Assembly: GCA_916048095.2 (NCBI GenBank)
Contig: OU696574.1
Span: 10,098,087 to 10,162,086, forward strand
DNA length: 64,000 bases
Source: Sacculina carcini
Lineage: Eukaryota > Arthropoda > Thecostraca > Sacculinidae
Direction of reading: 5' to 3'
Part shown: positions 63,749 through 64,000 of the stretch, piece by piece
Layout: each line of letters starts with the position of its first letter
How positions within the stretch are numbered: the stretch's first letter is position 1
Made by a program: the position numbers and the translations under genes
Notes under the pieces: generated by a model
Database searches by the model: none
The model's input: only the letters and a program-made list of their open reading frames with translations
Told to the model about the DNA's origin: nothing

Positions 63749-64000
63749 GTCAGTTTACACCAGCCGTCCTCAACCTTTTTATCTCTTTCTCTCTCCATTT
63801 TTCTCTGATTTCCCACTTCTCCACTCATTAATGACGACAATTATCTAATGTGCTGAAACCGTTGGTGTGTGCAGGCAATGTTTATTGTTTCTGAGTCTTC
63901 TGCAAGTGCCAATTGATTAGGAAAAAATCAATATAAAAATGTGTTGGTCGTGTATGCACACAACCAAGCAGTGTTGGCTGCACTATCACTGAATAGCGCA

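Overview
This is metazoan nuclear DNA. Genes are broken into small exons with GT..AG introns. CA/GT and AT microsatellites are very dense, and tRNA-derived SINEs and short DNA transposons are common. The conserved genes are animal genes (hnRNP K, K-dependent Na/Ca exchanger, PC4/SUB1, COQ3). A CUB/trypsin-type secreted protease and chitin-binding-like secreted proteins suggest an ecdysozoan, most likely an arthropod (perhaps a crustacean); that placement is inference only.

Layout, left to right. 185-837 (-): the first two coding exons of COQ3, which continues off the left edge. 3.6-12.6 kb (-): an hnRNP K homologue with nine supported coding exons and three KH domains. 17,447-19,411 (+): an intronless secreted CUB/Ser-Gly repeat/CUB/trypsin protease. 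20,800-26,298 (+): a complete seven-exon glucose-6-phosphate 1-epimerase. 28,148-29,216 (-): a complete three-exon PC4/SUB1 coactivator. 33,688-59,904 (-): an SLC24 (NCKX) exchanger. 62,292-63,748 (+): the start of an Arg/Ser/Pro-rich protein I do not recognise.

Inside the large NCKX introns, on the opposite strand, lie three tandem paralogous genes (39.8-42.2, 45.1-47.0 and 48.4-51.6 kb). Each encodes a signal peptide, a long low-complexity segment, a six-cysteine ShK-like module and a C-terminal chitin-binding-like (CBM14-type) module with an unusual CxC. All six introns in this cluster are phase 1 and separate the same three blocks. This family is the best candidate for something undescribed.

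The spaces between genes are mostly repeats: at least three hAT-like MITE families (several with near-perfect 8-bp target duplications), two clear tRNA-derived SINE families and a possible third, a PIF/Harbinger remnant with transposase homology, a pogo/Tigger-like element, a degraded LINE tail, and two pairs of inverted repeats that flank exons of hnRNP K and NCKX. A sequence-wide pattern is that (GT)n runs sit directly upstream of the 3' splice sites of the conserved genes, where a polypyrimidine tract would be expected. The nested secreted genes have ordinary T-rich acceptors.

Exon models were built by hand from reading frame, splice dinucleotides and phase, so the conserved-gene models are internally consistent but untested against transcripts. 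The genes do not form an obvious functional group.
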